A DNA stretch of 62,755 nucleotides from Pleurotus djamor (GCA_029747585.1 JAPEVF010000238.1:1-62755); one strand, 5' to 3'. Positions 32,263 to 44,469 are shown, numbered from the stretch's first letter. Numbers and translations are program-made. The notes: generated by a model not told the origin, from the sequence alone.

Positions 32263-35200
32263 ATGTCCCGTCCATTATATCCCTACGCTATACCATTACC
32301 TTTCGCGCTGAGCTCGCCCTTTGCTCCTCCGTCCTCTCCCTCCTTTCCTTCTACCCCCTTCTCCTCCTCGTACTCGTCTTTCAAGCTTCTATAGTCTCGT
32401 CTCTCCCCTTCACAGCTTCCCCATTGTTCTTCGGTAAGTTGTTCTTGATGTCTTTTTACTTCTGTGTCACTGACTCCTGTGTCACTTGATTAGGGACTGC
32501 GTCGGGACTTGTAGTCCGAAGCGCCCGACTCATTTCTTTCCTCTCGCCATCATCATCCGAGGTATGTCGTAGCTTCATTCCCCGTCAAGCATCATGGCTG
32601 ATGACTTCACTCTAATAGGTCTTCATAGTCTCGCATTTGTGACCCATGCATATGGTGTTTCCTCGTAAGTTTTGATTCTTTCGTTCTATGTGTCTTTTTT
32701 CTCATCATGTATCTGTCATCTATCCAGGATCCCTTCGCTTCGAGCTACCTTTCTTAGTTGAGAATCGAAGCCTCACATCTGCTTTTGGCTCTTTTTACGC
32801 TACCTTGTAAGTAATCCGAACTCTTGAATTGCTAGTCGACGCTAACTTTCCTTCTTTGGTTATCAGACGCCCATCCGAGTCCTCTCCAACCTCATCGCTG
32901 TGGCTTGCGACCTGCCCCGCTGCCCCTACCCACACCCTTTCGTTTTCATGGGTGAATTCACGCTCATAGTGTGACGAAGCGGGTGACGAGACCATCAGCC
33001 AGCCATCAGCCTCAAGTGGATGTCATTTCGCGCCGGTGTTGATACGGACACGGCCCGTAAGNTTTTTTTCTTCTTCGTTCTTTCTCATACATTGATGGCC
33101 TGACTATCTGCAGATGCTAGATGCTAGCCTTACGACACACGGTCCCGACGCCAGGCCTTTATCGGCTCAGTTTTGGGAATCTTCCCTTTTTGGACATCAT
33201 GAACTCTTCCTGGCGCCGACTTCGACGCGGCTCTTCTATTTCTCATGTCCAAGCCAACGTCCACCGTCGTACCTAAACCTACTTACTGATAGACCTTGTT
33301 ACTGATAGACCTTGTAAGTTTCCTTTTTATCATCTTTTCGCCTCTTAATGATTTTTCTGACACTCCCTTAGTTCATCTCTCCGGGTAGCTGACTGCGCAA
33401 GCTTTCGGAGTGGCGACAGCTGTGTGCCGTCGCCGCATAGCCCATCTTCCCCCCTTTGGTACCAAGTCCATCGCCACACACTTACCATGACCGTCGACGC
33501 ACTGCCGACCTCTTATTCTGCCCACGCGAACCTGTTACATAGGTTGAGCCTACTTACCCTCACCATGACGCCTACGCCGTCTCTCTCCTCGACCGCGCCA
33601 CCAACCACCTCGCTAACCTGTGTCGTTCGATGAGGCTCCAACGAGGGAGTCACCTTTACCAGTGTTGTGTCGCGTGCAATTTTAGACGAAACAAATCGTA
33701 AGTTTTTTTGTTTTTATTCATTCTTCCTCCCTCATGCTCCAGATTTCTTCTAGCCTTCAGCCATTCCCGGCGTCGTTCACCCACCCATAACGGGTGTCTT
33801 GTTTCAATCGCCGTACCGACAGCTTGAACCTCGTCAACAACGGTCTTGTCCGCCATCGCCATCACACATCTCGACCGCGCCACCAACCACCTCATCAACC
33901 GGTCGTTCTCCGAGGGTCCTACGGTGTCCATCATGGCGTCGGCGCCTCCAACGAAGGAGTCACGCCCTTACCTGTGTTAGTGTCGTGTGAGATCGTCGGC
34001 CAAACGGATCGTAAGTGTTTTGTTCTTATTTATTCTTCTTTCTTTATGCTCAAGATGTTTGTCTTAGCCTTCAACTTCTTCTCGGCGTCGTATACCCACC
34101 CATAACGGCCCTCTTGGACCTCCTCAGCAACGACCTTGTCCGTCATCGCCATCACACCCTTTCTCGACAGCGCCACCAACCATATTCCCATCCAACTTTG
34201 TCATCTCACACGATGATGAAGGTGCCCCGTGCCATTAAACCTTGCTCGCCCCCCTAAAACCCTTCTCAACCGCGCCACCAACCATCTCATCAAGTCACCA
34301 ACCCGTGTCGTGGGTACGAGGCTCCTATAGTGTCGATTACGGCGCCAGCACTTCCGACGAGGGAGTCAAGTGCTTACGCAAGTTGTATCATTCCATGGTC
34401 GTCGACGAAACCAATGGTACGTCTTTTGTTCTTATTCATCCTTCTTTCCTTATACTCAAGATGTTTCTTCTAGCTTCTCGGCGTCGTATGCCCAGCCCTA
34501 ATGGTGCTCTCTGCTCGATCGCCGTACCGACAACTTCGTCCACCATGGCCTTGTCTGCGGTTGCCATCCCAGCCCGTCTCGACCGCGCCACCAACCACCT
34601 CATCGATCATCGTTCCAAGAGGTCTCTAGGCTGTTGATTGCGCCGCCGCCACCTCCATTCGAGGAGTCAAGCACCTAGCCATGCATGGTTGTTGACGGGT
34701 CAATCTGTAAGTCTTTTTTACTTGTTTTGTTTCTTTTGCTCCTACTCAACAAGTCTCTTCTAGCCTTCTACCTCCTCTCGATGTCATGATCGCTGAGCCT
34801 TCGAATCCGACGTCCTTGCCCATCATCACACATGGTCCCTCCCCTTCTCGACCGCGCCACCAACCACCTCTCCCTTCCATTCATCATCCTCTCGCTCATG
34901 CCATCTCCCGGCTCTCGTCATTGCTGGGGGCTTTGGTGTTAGTCAGTCATGTCAATCACCATCCCCGCCGCCAGCAACTTGCTCGCTTCCCCGACCCTTC
35001 TCGATCGCGCCACCAACCACGTCCACGTCGTCGCCGGTTGGTCCCTGATACAGGTCCTTGGTCCATGTCTCGAACGAGTTATCAACGGTCGCGGCAACTT
35101 TGAAGGCATCAAGATCTCGCACCTCGAAGAGTGAAAAGAGATTTCGTGGCCGAGAAGAGTTGTCCGGACTGTGTCTGTGCTCTCGCCGAATTGTAAGTCT

Positions 35201-35300
35201 TTGATTATTGTTCGAGTTGACTTTGTACTGATGGGATACCTTTTAGAGTTTGTTCGTTCTCGTCCAAGCAGTCATCGATCATCACATACTGGGAGAACGT
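32263..35300 (+). other. Transcript-like array of short exons, coding status unclear
   Basis: Behind the TATA box the sequence is punctuated by about ten intron-like segments with GTAAGT-type donors (near 32430, 32663, 32806, 33312, 33699, 34009, 34705, 35190) and pyrimidine-rich CTTCTAG or TTAG acceptors (near 33370, 33750, 34060, 34470, 34760). The first frame from ATG 32263 (MSRPLYPYAIPLPFALSSPF) stops after 43 codons. From 33.5 kb on the 'exons' are diverged copies of one unit. No frame stays open across them. This could be a decayed repeat-protein gene grown by exon duplication, or a spliced non-coding transcript. Confidence 0.4.
33580..35110 (+). repeat. Tandem degenerate exon-intron repeats
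   Basis: The core TCTCGACCGCGCCACCAACC occurs seven times with few changes (near 33590, 33870, 34168, 34262, 34580, 34848 and 34998). In one frame it reads LDRATNHL. Around several cores the flanks also match: an upstream CGCCATCACAC word, a downstream CGAGG..CTCCTA block, then GTAAGT, a T-rich stretch with ATGCTCAAGATGTTT, and CTTCTAGCCTTC. Spacing varies from about 90 to 320 bases, so units have gained and lost segments. The common reading of the core suggests the ancestral unit was coding. Confidence 0.7.
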
Positions 35301-35651
35301 TTACCAGCATGACAAATGATGCATGATGCATGATGGCTTGAGCGCAATAATAATGTCTTGTTCTCTGAGGGCGGATAAATACGGCGACTTCTTCACAGTA
35401 TCCAGTAGCTGAAGTAGCAGCCATAGAGGGCAAAGGCAAGCGTCTTTGTTGAGTAGGATAGAATCAATCACGGCGGCAATTAAAACAACGATGGTGGCAA
35501 CGTGCTTCACAATATTCCCGCAGTTGGTGAAGAACACTTCTAAAACACAAAGGGTGTGCTAGCGGTGTCATGTACTTGGAGTAGAAAGTGACCTACCTGG
35601 CGTAGAGAACACATTAATGACAGTCCTAGCGATGGGAGTGGCATCGATGCC
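35252..35651 (-). repeat. Inverted segmental duplication, left copy
   Basis: Read on the minus strand this matches 43653-44040 on the plus strand almost throughout. Shared words include GATGCCACTCCCATCGCTAG, GTGTTCTTCACCAAC, GAAGCACGTT, CTCAACAAAGACGCTT, ACTGTGAAGAAGTC, GCGCTCAAGCCATCATGC and TTGGACGAGAACGA. Small indels separate the blocks. It contains the exon VFFTNCGNIVKHV..LLNKDACLCPLWLL. Confidence 0.75.
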
Positions 35652-37301
35652 TTCTAGCGCTACTCCAAGGAGCTGTCCGTAGACATCGTCTAGAGGGGTA
35701 GCATAATCTTGGAGGTAATCCGGCAGGATGCCACGAGTTATTGCTTGAAGCCAGGGCTGCTTGGCTCCTGCCGGGATCGCGAACCACAGATATCTCCCTT
35801 CTTCATGCTTGGGAACATGCCGCCAATATAGCAACGAATAATTCTCGCAGGGACTCTGTGTCGTGCTAGAACATGTGACATTGGAGTGGGCGTTGAGGGT
35901 CGAGGTTTAGGCCAGCCCATATCAAGGAAAAAGGTTTGGAGGTCAGTTGAAAGACAAGAGAACAGCATCCATCATCAGCGGGCTTGGGCATTGAACGCGC
36001 CATAGAATTTGAGAAAAACAAGGTGGACTCCGGGGAGCATGGGTAGTGGTCTCTGGATAACCGCAGTCTTCATGTCGACTCCTAATCGGAGTATGGTACG
36101 AAGATCAAAGTCCCAAACCGTAGCAACGGACAGACAGGCGCGTACGACGGTACACGGTCATCTCGAAGTTGGGATGAACTTGTACTGTAGGTGTGCAATG
36201 CACACCACGCTTACAAGGCCGAAGATAGTTTCTGAGAAAGCATTTAATCCCTATTATGCACCACGCCGCAGAGCGAGCAGTCACGCTCAGCCTAAGCGTG
36301 ATGGATATGATGTAGAGAACGTCATTGGCGGAGGTGGTCCCATAGTTATAATCTTCATTGTCCATAGAATGCCACTCCCTTCCCTTTTCAACCATTCCCC
36401 TCTTCCCTAGACATTCGCTCGTCTACAAGAATCCACAAAGTGAGCATGCACGCTAGTGCGAAGTACGACATCCATAGGAAGAGGTCAGTGACGAAGACGG
36501 CGGGACCTATGTGCTTCTCGGGGACCAACAATGTGGATGATTTCAATATGGGAGGATATGTGCAGAGTATATAGCAGACTACGCAAAGGAGGTGACCCCC
36601 TCAGGCGGCCAGCTGTGTGCTGTTTGATCCGGGTGGAGGCAACTTGAACATGGGTGTAAGCATGATGGCAATGGTAAAGGGGAAAACGGTGTGAGTGATA
36701 GCGGAGATGGTGTCAGCTAGTGACTGGCCATGGTCATGGTTGAGGCCGTGGTCGCGCGTCGCTTCGAGAATTGTTCTCCTTCCCACCGTACTCGATCATC
36801 CATCCACCTCCACCTCCAACGTTTGGACAAGTCGGAAAAGCAGCGTTTGGGCTTGAAAGGGAAATGCTAGACGGCGTGAATGATGGCATACGATGGAGAT
36901 TCTCGTAGGGGTGGTAAATGTGGTAGATGGCCTGGCAGGTTTGAGTCAGCATTGCTATTGCCACGGAAAGGAATAATGATGGGAAAGGACACGAAGCATA
37001 AACGTATGGATAATCGTACTTACTTATTTACACATCAGCGTCACGTAGACAACATTTGTGAAGGGCTAATCAACCGAGCCGTACAGGAGCTGTACCAGCA
37101 CCAGCTTCGTCGGAGCCATGAACAAAACAACGACGTCGGGGTGGGGTTCAGCATCTTCCTCCATCGCTCCTTCTCCAAGACCTTATCTGCGAGCCTAAAA
37201 GCAGGCCAGCATGATCGTACCCAGTACGAAAGCCATAGGAAGAGGTAAATGGCGGCGACAGTACGTGCACTGAGTGCGTGATAACTGAGTTGTTGGAACA
37301 A
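35301..37301 (-). pseudogene. Unrecognised membrane-protein-like gene, multi-exon, probably decayed
   Basis: Minus-strand segments in order include AAIYLFLWLSYWVRSCWPAF, HTVFPFTIAIMLTPMFKLP, FVTDLFLWMSYFALACMLTL and WILVDER. These are several hydrophobic helices; two of them (the LFLW segments) look like duplicates of each other. Then follow YLWFAIPAGAKQPWLQAITR, LEGIDATPIARTVINVFSTP and, after an intron (GTAGGT..TTTTAG), VFFTNCGNIVKHVATIVVLI with a stop at 35301. Frames change between several segments without obvious introns. A partial second copy of the 3' portion lies inverted at 43.65 kb. I do not recognise the family. Confidence 0.35.
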
Positions 37302-37399
37302 AAGGTTATCCTATGTATAGAGTGGAGGTTGAGGTGATTGATGACAAGTTGGGTCGGGAGCATGGGGGAGCTGTGCAAACGCATGGTCACTGAAACTCT

Positions 37400-40300
37400 T
37401 GACGATTTGATGAACGTAAACGGCTATAGTCGGCTACAGTTGAGATGACTGGCTCATCGAACTCGTTTTGACAGTCGCGGGCATTGGGGACAGAGATATG
37501 GTGTCAGAAAAGCCTCCTCAAAAGAGGTCCCATAGTTCGATACCCGCGACCTTCAAGTTTCAAGGCTCTATTTTGAGCGGTCCATCTTGGTCAACACGCC
37601 GCGTGTCGTTTGTGAGGTGTCCTAGGGTGTCCTTGGTCGAGTATAAGCACGAGAGGAGGCGGTACAAAGCTGACGAGGCGTATTACCTGCCGATGTCGAG
37701 TACGCAAAGCTCAGTGAAGAGTGGTCCATATAATTGATGGTAGATTGGAGGTACATACAAAGGAGCCTGACCGAAGATTGAGGTTGGGTACCTTCTGTCG
37801 CAGATTTCGCGCAGAATCATCGCTGCACTTCTTCATCCACATGCTCCAGGGTCCTATCATATTCTTTTTCCTCCCGGCCTTGTATCAGCCATGACCACAG
37901 ACGGCTGCCTCTGCGTCCTCTGCATGCAGATTCTCCCGCGACCCGTTCGCATTAGCCTGGCCGACCGAAAACCAAGAGCCAAGGATCCATGTTTGCATCC
38001 AAACGAGACTGCGAGGCTCGTACGTCGTCACGTCCGCTGTGGGGACACGACGACTTCAGAGTTGGAGCAAGTTGAAAGGAGTTGTCATGGTGTCTGGTGA
38101 CGGCTCAAAGTGTTGACGACGTTTCACATGGCATGAGGGAGGCAATCGCCATTTTGGAGGCACTGGTCAGCCATGGCCGTGGAGTTCGGGACCGCGATCA
38201 GTATGGCTGAGATTGTCCTTCACTTGGGGAGAGGCGACAGACATTTTCGTCGGTCACCATCAAGGGTCCTTCCGCATAGATGACCTGAGCTTGAATGAGA
38301 TATTGCGGCTGACCTTACATTACGATTCTAGCGGGTGGCAAGCAATGTAGACGTTGTTTTGTGAGACAGGTGGTGGGGGATGGATGTGGTTGAGAAGCCA
38401 GATGCAATGAATCAAAAGGAAGCCGTGGCAGAACGGCAAGCACCAAATCTACGGAACGGACGAAAAAATCCCTGAACCGGGGAAAGTTGGCGGAGGGTAT
38501 ACTCCGTGCATGTCCCATCCAAACCCCATTGTTGCGATCGCGAGAATGAACTGTATCGAGAGTGTTAAGTTGTGCATGTGAGTCCTTGTTTGAAGTTGAG
38601 GACGCAGACTCACAACTTCGCCGCCCTGTCGATTGCGGTCATGCTCAGCGTTAAGGTTCACCTTAAACGTCAACTATGGCCATCCCGGATAACACTGAAG
38701 CCACAGGTAAGCATGTACCCGCTATTCTTGCGACCCAAATTCACCGTGCTGAAGGCCTGCGATCTGATGAACACAACTGGGAGGAGACCTACCTCAAGGG
38801 ATATAGGGAGGCCACCCTACGCGATGCCCCCCTTCACCAAGCGGCCCAATTGCGGAAAGTGGCTGCTGACAAGAGGCAACACCCAGTTGCGGAATCCAAA
38901 AAACAGCTGCCGAATCACGGCAATAACTGAGTGAATATTGAAGGTACGGTAGCATCTCTCGCATGGTCTGCCCACCCAATCCATTGATCAGGGTTGCCAG
39001 GGCTGCCAGACAATCTCCTGTGCCCGTGATCTTAAAAATATTACCATGCCTACCACTGTGTCTATGAATACAGCTCTTTTGGAGGCGCGTTCCGCTAAGG
39101 TCCACAGATCAAACACAGATGGCGTCAAATGCGAGGCATGCATATGAAGAATGTACGTGCTAGATGGTTAATAAGGTAGGAGTTCTCGTTGCTGAGATTG
39201 AAGGAAGTCAGTACTTTCAACTTCAATGTTCGCACATCCAACAACTGTGCTGTTGATGTTTTTCAAGTTTGCGGATGTGCAACAGATGTCACCCCACAGA
39301 GTGCCGATCTCAAGCCTCGAGCTTTGCTCGAGCTTAAAGATTTAGACAGTGTTGCTGGGGCCGAAGGAAGATATACATGTTTAAATTATCTTGATATTAC
39401 CCCCAAAGCCTGCAGTGCTGCACTGCCGCGAGCAGCGAGCGGTCATATCCTTCGAGATACTTAGTCCCCAAAATACCTGCGGTGTAAAGAACCATTAACG
39501 GTGCGTTGATAGCCCAAAGGATGATCCGATGAAACACAGTACTCCCATTGCTTCAAGTCCTGGTCCTGTAGTTACTTGAGATTCAGTTGTGAAGGCTCCG
39601 CCGCTCCACACATGAATGGAGAATTCACTTACTTCGGCTGCTTTGAGAAACACATTATTATTGATGGAGGGGGGAAACTCGCTTGCGTCAACCACACAGG
39701 CTGCGGTTTTGGCGGGGCAGGCCATAGGGCAGGCATACAACTCGTCAAGGGTGGTAGTCGTTGACTCGTTGACGCGAGCTTTCTGAGTGAAGATATGGCT
39801 GCTGGTAGCATCGGTTGGCGCAATTTTGGGCACTTGCGCAGTCGTAGTAGCGTGAGTGAGATTGGCATTAATGGTTTCATTGGTTATGAGGTGTGCGTCA
39901 ACAGTAGAGGCCGTTTCGTGCTCCTCTGAGACGAGAAGCTTGGTAGCGGCGTTGCCCTTGTGCTCGAGCTTCACAGGTGTGGACCGTGTGGTGACACGAT
40001 TGGAGCGGCTTCATCTCCAGATCTCGCTCGCCAGGTGCCAATTCACTCGAGGATCTGTAAATGTTCGCATTGTAAAGATGTTCGCATACGAGGGAACAAG
40101 AGTTACCAACAGATCCAGCCTGATAACAAAAAGTCAGGCGGCATCACGAGGGATAACTACGAGAACGCGTCAGCTAATGGTAACTTTAGATGTTTCAATA
40201 AAATGGATCACGATGGCGGGGGAAAGGAGGACAGAATAACAAGGGATCATTAATTCATTGATCATCGATCATTTCCTGCTCTGTGGGAGTTCAACAAGGT

Positions 40301-40845
40301 GGACATCGACGCTCGGGATGAGCCATATTTGGAGGCGTGACAGGGTTGTATGGTAGGGACGTCTTGGTGAAGCCTCCCCCTCGATTTAAGGGTGCAATTC
40401 TAGTTATTTAGTTATTTCCAAGTTATTTCCTGGGGTAGTTGGGAATAACTAGATAGCTAATAGTACTAAAGTAGTAGTACCTCTGAGAAGACAAACGGAA
40501 TGACAGATGGAAGGAGCATGGCTTCGAACTCACTACAGAGGGAGAGCAATGAGTGTCCGTGGAAAAGTCCAGTCAAGCTGATCCCTGTATAAGAGACAAG
40601 CCAGTTGATGGACCCTACACCGACGATACATCCACGAGTGGGTTGATATCATCTCCAAGCTCACCGGCCAATTTGACTCTTACTTCAACTCCTTCTCTCC
40701 ACCGGGTATGGAGAGTCAAGGCCGACGACTGGATGAACGGAATCAGCCATAGCTAATTCTGAGGCTGAGGGGATGGTTGTTAGCACGATCAAAGGTTCAA
40801 AGGGAGATGTGGGAACACTGACCATGTATTGCTATTGAACTTAGA
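37400..40845. other. No confident gene
   Basis: Small frames only. One at 38676-38930 (+) reads MAIPDNTEATGKHVPAILAT, then REATLRDAPLHQAAQLRKVA, and looks protein-like but is unrecognised. A minus frame at 39495-39974 is Thr/Ala-rich (ANLTHATTTAQVPKIAPTDA) with several Cys. A hairpin with 10-base arms (AGTTATTTCC / GGGAATAACT, one mismatch, 10-base loop) lies at 40421-40450 in an AT-rich patch. Confidence 0.3.
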
Positions 40846-40849
40846 CTTC

Positions 40850-43290
40850 CTCANGGGGGGAGAGTGGCTCGGCGAAGGCAAGTTGCAAACCTGCTGGCTT
40901 CAGCAACGGTCTCGAAAGCCATTAAGGGACGGTCAGCGGTGCTGACCAGCCGATTGTGATTCTCGGGCTGTTCGATAGGGCGTCCACTGGCTTTTAGTTC
41001 ACTATGAAGAAGAGTCAGGATTATCGGTGATGGTGGAGGGGTTAGAAGAGTACGTACCGGTAGAAGAGCTGGTTCAGCGTTTCTAAAAAAGAGACTTATG
41101 GTAAGCCAACTCTAGCCGAGAGAAGGCTGCAGCGCTTACTGAACGAATCCAGTGGGTCAAGGATCTCATCGACGTTGAGGTTGTGGAACTCAATGAAGAC
41201 GGGGATATCAGCAGCGAAAGCAGGGTTGTCGTACTTCAGGCCCTGCTCTATGGACAGCGACTTGGGCAATTTGCGAGCTAACGACGACAAAGTTAGATGT
41301 TGGGAAAGGGCTGGGACGGAGGAACAAACCTCTACCACCTTCCATACGACTGTGAGCAACTTGAAGAGAGGGAGAGTAAGCACCGTCGACGACAGCATAG
41401 ATGAGAGTTGGTGTTTACCTTGTATAACAGCCGAAAACCAAGCCGAACATACACCTGTATCTTCTCCTCAAATTGACCGGTCATCTTGCTCTGCACGATG
41501 ATATTGGCTGAATTCTACAGCGAAACCATGGATGTTCAGCCTGTGGAACAGAAGGCAGAGGAAGAGATACTCACAGCACCAAGCCTATAATCTCCACTGC
41601 ATATCTTCCCAATAATCTTCGCATGCCATTTCCTCATTGATGCGGGTGTGGAGGAGGAGGAGGAGGAAGGGGTGGTTGTCATGATGGAATCTGTGGTGTT
41701 GGTGCGTTTGGCCTTATGCCTGAATCGACCGGTTTTGATTTGAGAATCCTCCACATCCTCCAAGGAGGGAGGACGAATACGCAGCGGGAACTTGGGTTCG
41801 TCCCAACCAGTTCCGCCCCTTGGTGGGTACCCCAGCTCCAACATCCTGTAACCTATTTTGCGCAGGCTCGGTCTCATACGGCGGTGGCGGAGGGAGTTTG
41901 CTTTCATATATTACACCAGGACCGTCGTTGGCGACAATCAGAGCCATCCTCTCCCTCCCCGTCAATCCTCTTCTCCTCACTATGCGGCCTCACAAGCTGG
42001 ATGCACTCATCCAGTGTCAGCTCGTCGATATGTAGATTCTTGCAGTGACGCGCTTGAAGGAGCTTATGGTGCAGCGTGTGAGAGTTGAACCAAGGGAGTC
42101 AAGCATGGATGTGAGCTACAGGTGGGAGATGACGCCGGTATCGTCGGTGTTGTATTGACGGAGGTATTGACGCCAGAATTGTTGACACAGGGCGGAGTAT
42201 AGTTAGTATTTGGCTCTACATGATACAGTTGTCAACATGGGTAGTGTTAGGTGATTGCGGGCACGCACTTGAAGGTAATGACCGGCTGATGCTTACTCTC
42301 CCAAGGCGCGTCGTTATCGGTGGTAATTGGGAGCGTGTACCGATTCATCGAATGCCCATCCCCAGCATCAGATAGCCCCGACATTGGATCCGACTGAGGT
42401 GCCTCATCAATGAGCTCCTTGACATTGAACCCAGCGTCTCCAATATGATCGTTTGAGGAGAGCTTATCCCACTTGAGTGTGGTAAGCTGCACCTTGAACG
42501 CTGTTTCGTACCGCCAACCGTGGAACAGGAGCTTCTCGTCCCAGACGGGGTTGCGCGAGTGGCGGATTGGCGGATTAAACGGGTTCTGAAGACCTTCCTG
42601 AAGGAGACGACGACGAAGGGATCTACCATCTATGTCTCAGCCTGCCAGTGAACGCAAACAAAGTATCAGCACACCACGACCCCACGACGACAATAAAGAC
42701 AAAGGTAAACACACACATCTTCAACCTGGATAGATCCTCCGCCTTCTGAATCTCCGACATCATAATCCCCACAATATCATTCATCGCACCCAGACTATCG
42801 CCCCCTCGCTCTTCCCGCCTGATTTGAACCTCCTCGTCTTGGTTTTCCTCTTCGCAACGTCCTTAGTAGCGACGTCCATAGGTATCGAAGACACTGGCGT
42901 AGACAAGCCAGAGACGTTTGAGGTGCTAGGCGTACTCCGTGTGCTGACCGTAGGAGAAGACGTGGAGGAAGAGGCATGCGATGACAGGCGTTTGGTGAAC
43001 TTCATCCTCGGGATAAACCCACTCTTCGCTGTGGTCGGTACAGGCGTAGCCCCAGCCGTCACTAAAACGGGGGTCTTGGTCGTCGAGCTAACAGCCAGCG
43101 TCGCCGGCGTCGCTGGGTCGGTTAGATCCAACGCGGGAGGAACTGCCTTCAAAGGTGTGGGTTGCTTGGAGGGGGGTTCGGATTCATTTGGGGGAGAGGA
43201 GAGTACTGTAGAGTTGGGCGTGGTGTATACCTCGTCGTCGTCGTCGTCATCGGAATCAGAGGAGAGACCGCCGTCGTCTTCGAAGTCCAT
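40850..43290 (-). pseudogene. C2-domain phosphatidylserine decarboxylase (Psd2-like), decayed
   Basis: The 5' part encodes an acidic linker (MDFEDDGGLSSDSDDDDDDE), then a C2 domain: NDIVGIMMSEIQKAEDLSRL, VDPFVVVSF, RHSRNPVWDEKLLFH, QLTTLKWDKLSSNDHIGDAG. Further on are [70 protein letters not shown] and FIEFHNLNVDEILDPLDSF, then ETLNQLFYR and RLVSTADRPLMAFETVAEA. This is the order seen in large basidiomycete Psd2 enzymes, which make phosphatidylethanolamine in endomembranes. Lost parts are the first C2 domain, the region between the C2 domain and WHAKI (normally with EF-hand and Cys-rich segments), and everything after VAEA. The last includes the serine autoprocessing motif and active site. 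An 8-base duplication at 42561-42576 also shifts the frame. Confidence 0.8.
42561..42576 (-). repeat. 8-bp tandem duplication causing a frameshift
   Basis: GGCGGATT occurs twice back to back. On the coding strand one copy gives ACC CGT TTA ATC CGC CAC TCG, the expected RTRLIRHS of the C2 domain. The second copy adds 8 bases and shifts the frame, so RTRLIR in one frame continues as RHSRNPVWDEK in another. Confidence 0.8.
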
Positions 43291-43652
43291 GGTTTGACGG
43301 GAGCGAACAGCGCCAACGCCTTCGGTGTATGAAGTAGATAATCAACGAACTCCGCTGGAGTTGGCCATCGTTTCATAAGAAACGGCACATTTTGGCGGAA
43401 TTCTCGAGCGGATCAATGACCCAGTCCAAGATGTTCCATGACCATGACCAGCGGGAGGGTAGTCCCATCCTCAGCATGGCCACGGATGTGCACGGTGGTG
43501 GGTGGGAGTAGGAGAAAAAAAGGAAGACCCGGACAGGGTGCGTGGCCGAGCTGAGGACTACTTCCAGCCCCACGTGACCGATTCACACGCCACTGGACAA
43601 TGCGGACCGAGCGTTTCGGAGTTTTCCGACAGAGATTCAGAAGCGCAAGAAA

Positions 43653-44040
43653 GCATTGATGCCACTCCCATCGCTAGGAGTGTCATTGATTTGTTCTCTG
43701 CGTCAGGCTATAGGTCACTATCTACTCCAAGTACACGATACTGCTAACACGCCCTTGGTGCTTCCCCAGTGTTCTTCACCAACGGCTAGAATATCGTGAA
43801 GCACGTTTCCACCATCGTTTTTTTTTATTTCGGCCGTGATTCATACAATCCTGCTCAACAAAGACGCTTCCCTTCGCCCTTTATGGCCACCACTTCAGCT
43901 ACTGGGCACTGTGAAGAAGTCACCGTATTCACCCGTCCTCAGAGAAGAAGACATCACCGTTGCGCTCAAGCCATCATGCTTCATTGGTCATGCTGGTAAA
44001 CGTTCTCCCAACATGTTATGACTCCTTGGACGAGAACGAT
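43653..44040 (+). repeat. Inverted segmental duplication, right copy
   Basis: Mirror copy of 35252-35651, some 8 kb away. The frame of the membrane-like exon is broken here (a T-run replaces part of VATIVVLI, giving IVFFYF), so this copy looks more decayed. Confidence 0.75.
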
Positions 44041-44460
44041 GTCACTGTTGCCGCGGGACTGCTAAGTGGATATGTAAACGACGTCTCGGTGGCCTCGGAT
44101 ACTGCGGGGATTCGAATCCTCGACAGGCTTCGACGAACGTTCAAGGACACCCGAGCCAGTCCCATGTAGAGTATCCCTCTCGCAAAGTCTCGTCGTTCAT
44201 TGAACTTCCACTAGGTCTGGTGACGTACTGGACGTGATCGAGAGGGGAATTCCAGGCATACCGATCGACTCCATGCAGGACATCCTTCCTAGCCATGCTG
44301 AACTAGATGAACAATTGCTCAATGCCGAACCCACTCATCCGAGCCATGTACATGTCGACCCCATCGTCTCCGAGACTGATTCCGAGGACGTAGCCGCGCT
44401 GACTGACGTTAGCCATCGTATCCCAGGATTATTACTGTCTTTCTGCGGTATCTGAAGGAT
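43653..44460 (+). pseudogene. Second, decayed copy of the unrecognised gene's 3' part
   Basis: Starts with SIDATPIARSVIDLFSA, homologous to GIDATPIARTVINVFST of the 35-kb copy, and continues past the duplicated block. In the extension, DSLDENDVTVAAGLLSGYVN and TAGIRILDRLRRTFKD are followed, across an intron-like gap, by DVIERGIPGIPIDSMQDILP and acidic sequence up to a TGA at 44453-44455. The extension seems to preserve 3' coding sequence missing from the 35-kb copy. Function unknown. Confidence 0.4.
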
Positions 44461-44469
44461 AGACCCACC

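Noticed and set aside
32263..32394. 43-codon frame after the TATA box as a complete small gene
   Set aside because: It is short, Ser/Pro-rich, and followed by splice-like sites, so it is more likely the first part of a longer transcript than a gene by itself.
42824..43297. 157-codon plus-strand frame rich in Val, Gly and Ser
   Set aside because: Antisense of the acidic/Thr-rich linker of the Psd2-like gene; the minus strand continues into a recognised C2 domain.
44108..44125. GGGGATTCGAATCC resembling a tRNA T-arm
   Set aside because: No acceptor stem, D-arm or anticodon arm can be folded around it; it lies in a frame coding AGIRILDR.
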